Shown: positions 4,568 through 5,541 of the stretch, one piece after another
Position numbering within the stretch: position 1 is the first letter of the stretch
Layout: each line of letters begins with the position of its first letter
Origin: DASYPQ01 sp046155895
GTDB taxonomy: Bacteria; Planctomycetota; UBA1135; GCA-002686595
DNA: 5,541 bases
NCBI GenBank assembly: GCA_046155895.1
Contig: JBJXFB010000173.1
Location: 1 to 5,541 of the forward strand
Direction: 5' to 3'
The notes under the pieces: model-generated
What the model was told of the DNA's origin: nothing
Databases searched by the model: none
What the model saw: the letters and a program-made list of their open reading frames with translations, nothing else
Position numbers and translations under genes: made by a program

Positions 4568-5541
4568 TCACTTCAGCAGCTTCTTCAGGCGCACGAGCAG
4601 CGTCTCGCCGTTGTTGTCCTCGACACCGTCGTTGTCGTTGACGAGGAGGACGTCGCCGTTCTTCAGGATGGCGAGGCCTTCCTGCTTCTCCGGCGTGAGG
4701 CCGGCGAACTTGGCGTAGACGGCGTCGGCGAGGAGGTCCTTCACGAGCGTCTTGGTGACGGTCGGCAGGAGCGGCGTGTTCGCGTCGGGCGCGAAGGCGA
4801 GGCCGGCGACCCTGAAGCTGTAGAGGCGCTTGATCGAAGCGTCCGGGCCGCCTTGGTCGTCGCGCTCGATGACGACGAAGGTGTCGTCGCCGGCGTACGA
4901 GATCTCGGAGACACCGACCCAACCGCCGTTCGGCGACGTCGGCGTTTCGAGCGGGTAGTACGCGTAGCTCCAGGTGCGGCTCACGGTGTCGAAGCGACCG
5001 ATGCGCGCGCGGTTCAGCGGATCGCCGAGGCCGGCCCACTGGCGCTGGAAGCAGACGTAGACGTGGTTGCCGACGACGGCGACGCCTTCGTAGCCGAAGC
5101 GGAACTGCTCGCGCGTCACGTCGAGCGGCGGAAGGACCGCGTCGACGATCACGCCATCTTGGTCGACGCGCAGGAGCACGTTCGGCGACGCGAACGCGCT
5201 GGCAGACGGCACGACGCCGCCGACGAGGTTGCCGGCGCCTTCCGAAGCGATCCAGAAGCTGCCGTCTTCGAGCGCAGCGATGCCTTCAGGGTCGAGGTTG
5301 ACGGTGTCGTCCGAGTTGACGAACACGGCAGGCACGAACAGCGGCGTGGCGGGCAGGCTCGACTTCAGGTCGTCGAGTGCGTCGCGCAGCACGCCGTCGA
5401 CGTCGCGGATCGTGAGTTCACTCTCGATGACGGCCGGCTCGTTCGAGACGTCGAGCGTGTAGATGCGGTTGCTGCGGTAGTAGCTGTCGTGGACAGCGAA
5501 GACCGTCTTCTTTTCGTCCGGGTGCGGCGCGAGGCCGGAGA
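4568..5541 (-). CDS. Phytase-like (esterase-like activity of phytase) beta-propeller protein, N-terminus beyond window edge
   Basis: The frame is open from the right edge to the TGA at 4568, giving the last 323 residues. The GTG at 5392 is internal. Spaced motifs fit the phytase-like domain family (Pfam PF13449 as I recall it), whose members are mostly secreted or periplasmic propeller proteins of unproven substrate. Numbered from the edge they are DPEGIA (83-88) followed by SFWIASEGAG (94-103), FGYEGVAV (148-155), SEISY then IERDDQG (211-215, 224-230), and KQEGLAILKNGD (285-296) followed by the acidic NDNDGVEDNN (301-310). Acidic residues in the EG and ND motifs are likely metal or substrate ligands. 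No anchor is seen at the C-terminus, which ends VRLKKLLK. The signal peptide, if any, lies outside the window. Despite the family name, phytate hydrolysis should not be assumed. Next downstream are a hairpin and then Fic on the same strand. Confidence 0.9.
   Translation of the reverse strand, partial: SGLAPHPDEKKTVFAVHDSYYRSNRIYTLDVSNEPAVIESELTIRDVDGVLRDALDDLKSSLPATPLFVPAVFVNSDDTVNLDPEGIAALEDGSFWIASEGAGNLVGGVVPSASAFASPNVLLRVDQDGVIVDAVLPPLDVTREQFRFGYEGVAVVGNHVYVCFQRQWAGLGDPLNRARIGRFDTVSRTWSYAYYPLETPTSPNGGWVGVSEISYAGDDTFVVIERDDQGGPDASIKRLYSFRVAGLAFAPDANTPLLPTVTKTLVKDLLADAVYAKFAGLTPEKQEGLAILKNGDVLLVNDNDGVEDNNGETLLVRLKKLLK

Noticed and set aside
4563..5039. A 158-codon minus-strand frame within the phytase-like gene
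   Set aside because: It is an Arg-rich shadow of the real frame, which carries the DPEGIA, YEGVAV and QEGLA motifs.

Overview
The window comes from a GC-rich genome (roughly two thirds G+C by eye). An outer-membrane beta-barrel protein points to a Gram-negative cell envelope. A membrane-anchored Hanks-type Ser/Thr kinase of this style is common in Planctomycetota, Myxococcota and Acidobacteriota, but I cannot assign a phylum from this sequence alone.

Layout, left to right. (1) 1-1089, minus strand: N-terminal 363 residues of a membrane-anchored Ser/Thr protein kinase, cut by the left edge. (2) 1090-2329: about 1.2 kb without a convincing gene. It holds two adjacent small palindromes (1312-1344), the 3' part of a tRNA-Gly(CCC) gene on the minus strand (1411-1462), a cluster of four copies of a 13-bp motif in direct and inverted orientation including a 16-bp perfect inverted repeat (1478-1581), and two degenerate copies of a dispersed repeat (1907-1954 and 2106-2172). 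(3) 2330-2968, plus strand: a 212-residue secreted outer-membrane beta-barrel protein. (4) 2969-3163: a convergent intergenic stretch with a GC-rich hairpin and a third copy of the dispersed repeat. (5) 3164-4339, minus strand: a complete Fic-family AMP-transferase with its inhibitory motif and a C-terminal winged helix. Upstream lie a probable promoter and an inverted repeat over the likely transcription start. (6) 4517-4553: a strong hairpin separating Fic from the next gene. (7) 4568-5541, minus strand: the C-terminal 323 residues of a phytase-like, esterase-like beta-propeller protein, cut by the right edge.

The most interesting reading is that 1411-1581 is the edge of an integrated element. 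A displaced tRNA 3' end, clean from the anticodon stem to the CCA, abuts a compact array of repeated protein-binding-like sites spaced near multiples of ten bases. In the usual geometry of tRNA-targeted integration, the element would extend rightward from about 1462, with the kinase in flanking chromosome. The barrel gene is bracketed by a 24-bp near-identical direct repeat 983 bp apart, so it may have moved as a unit. No integrase or transposase is visible, so the mobile-element reading is inference. The four protein genes show no obvious shared pathway and look like separate transcription units.
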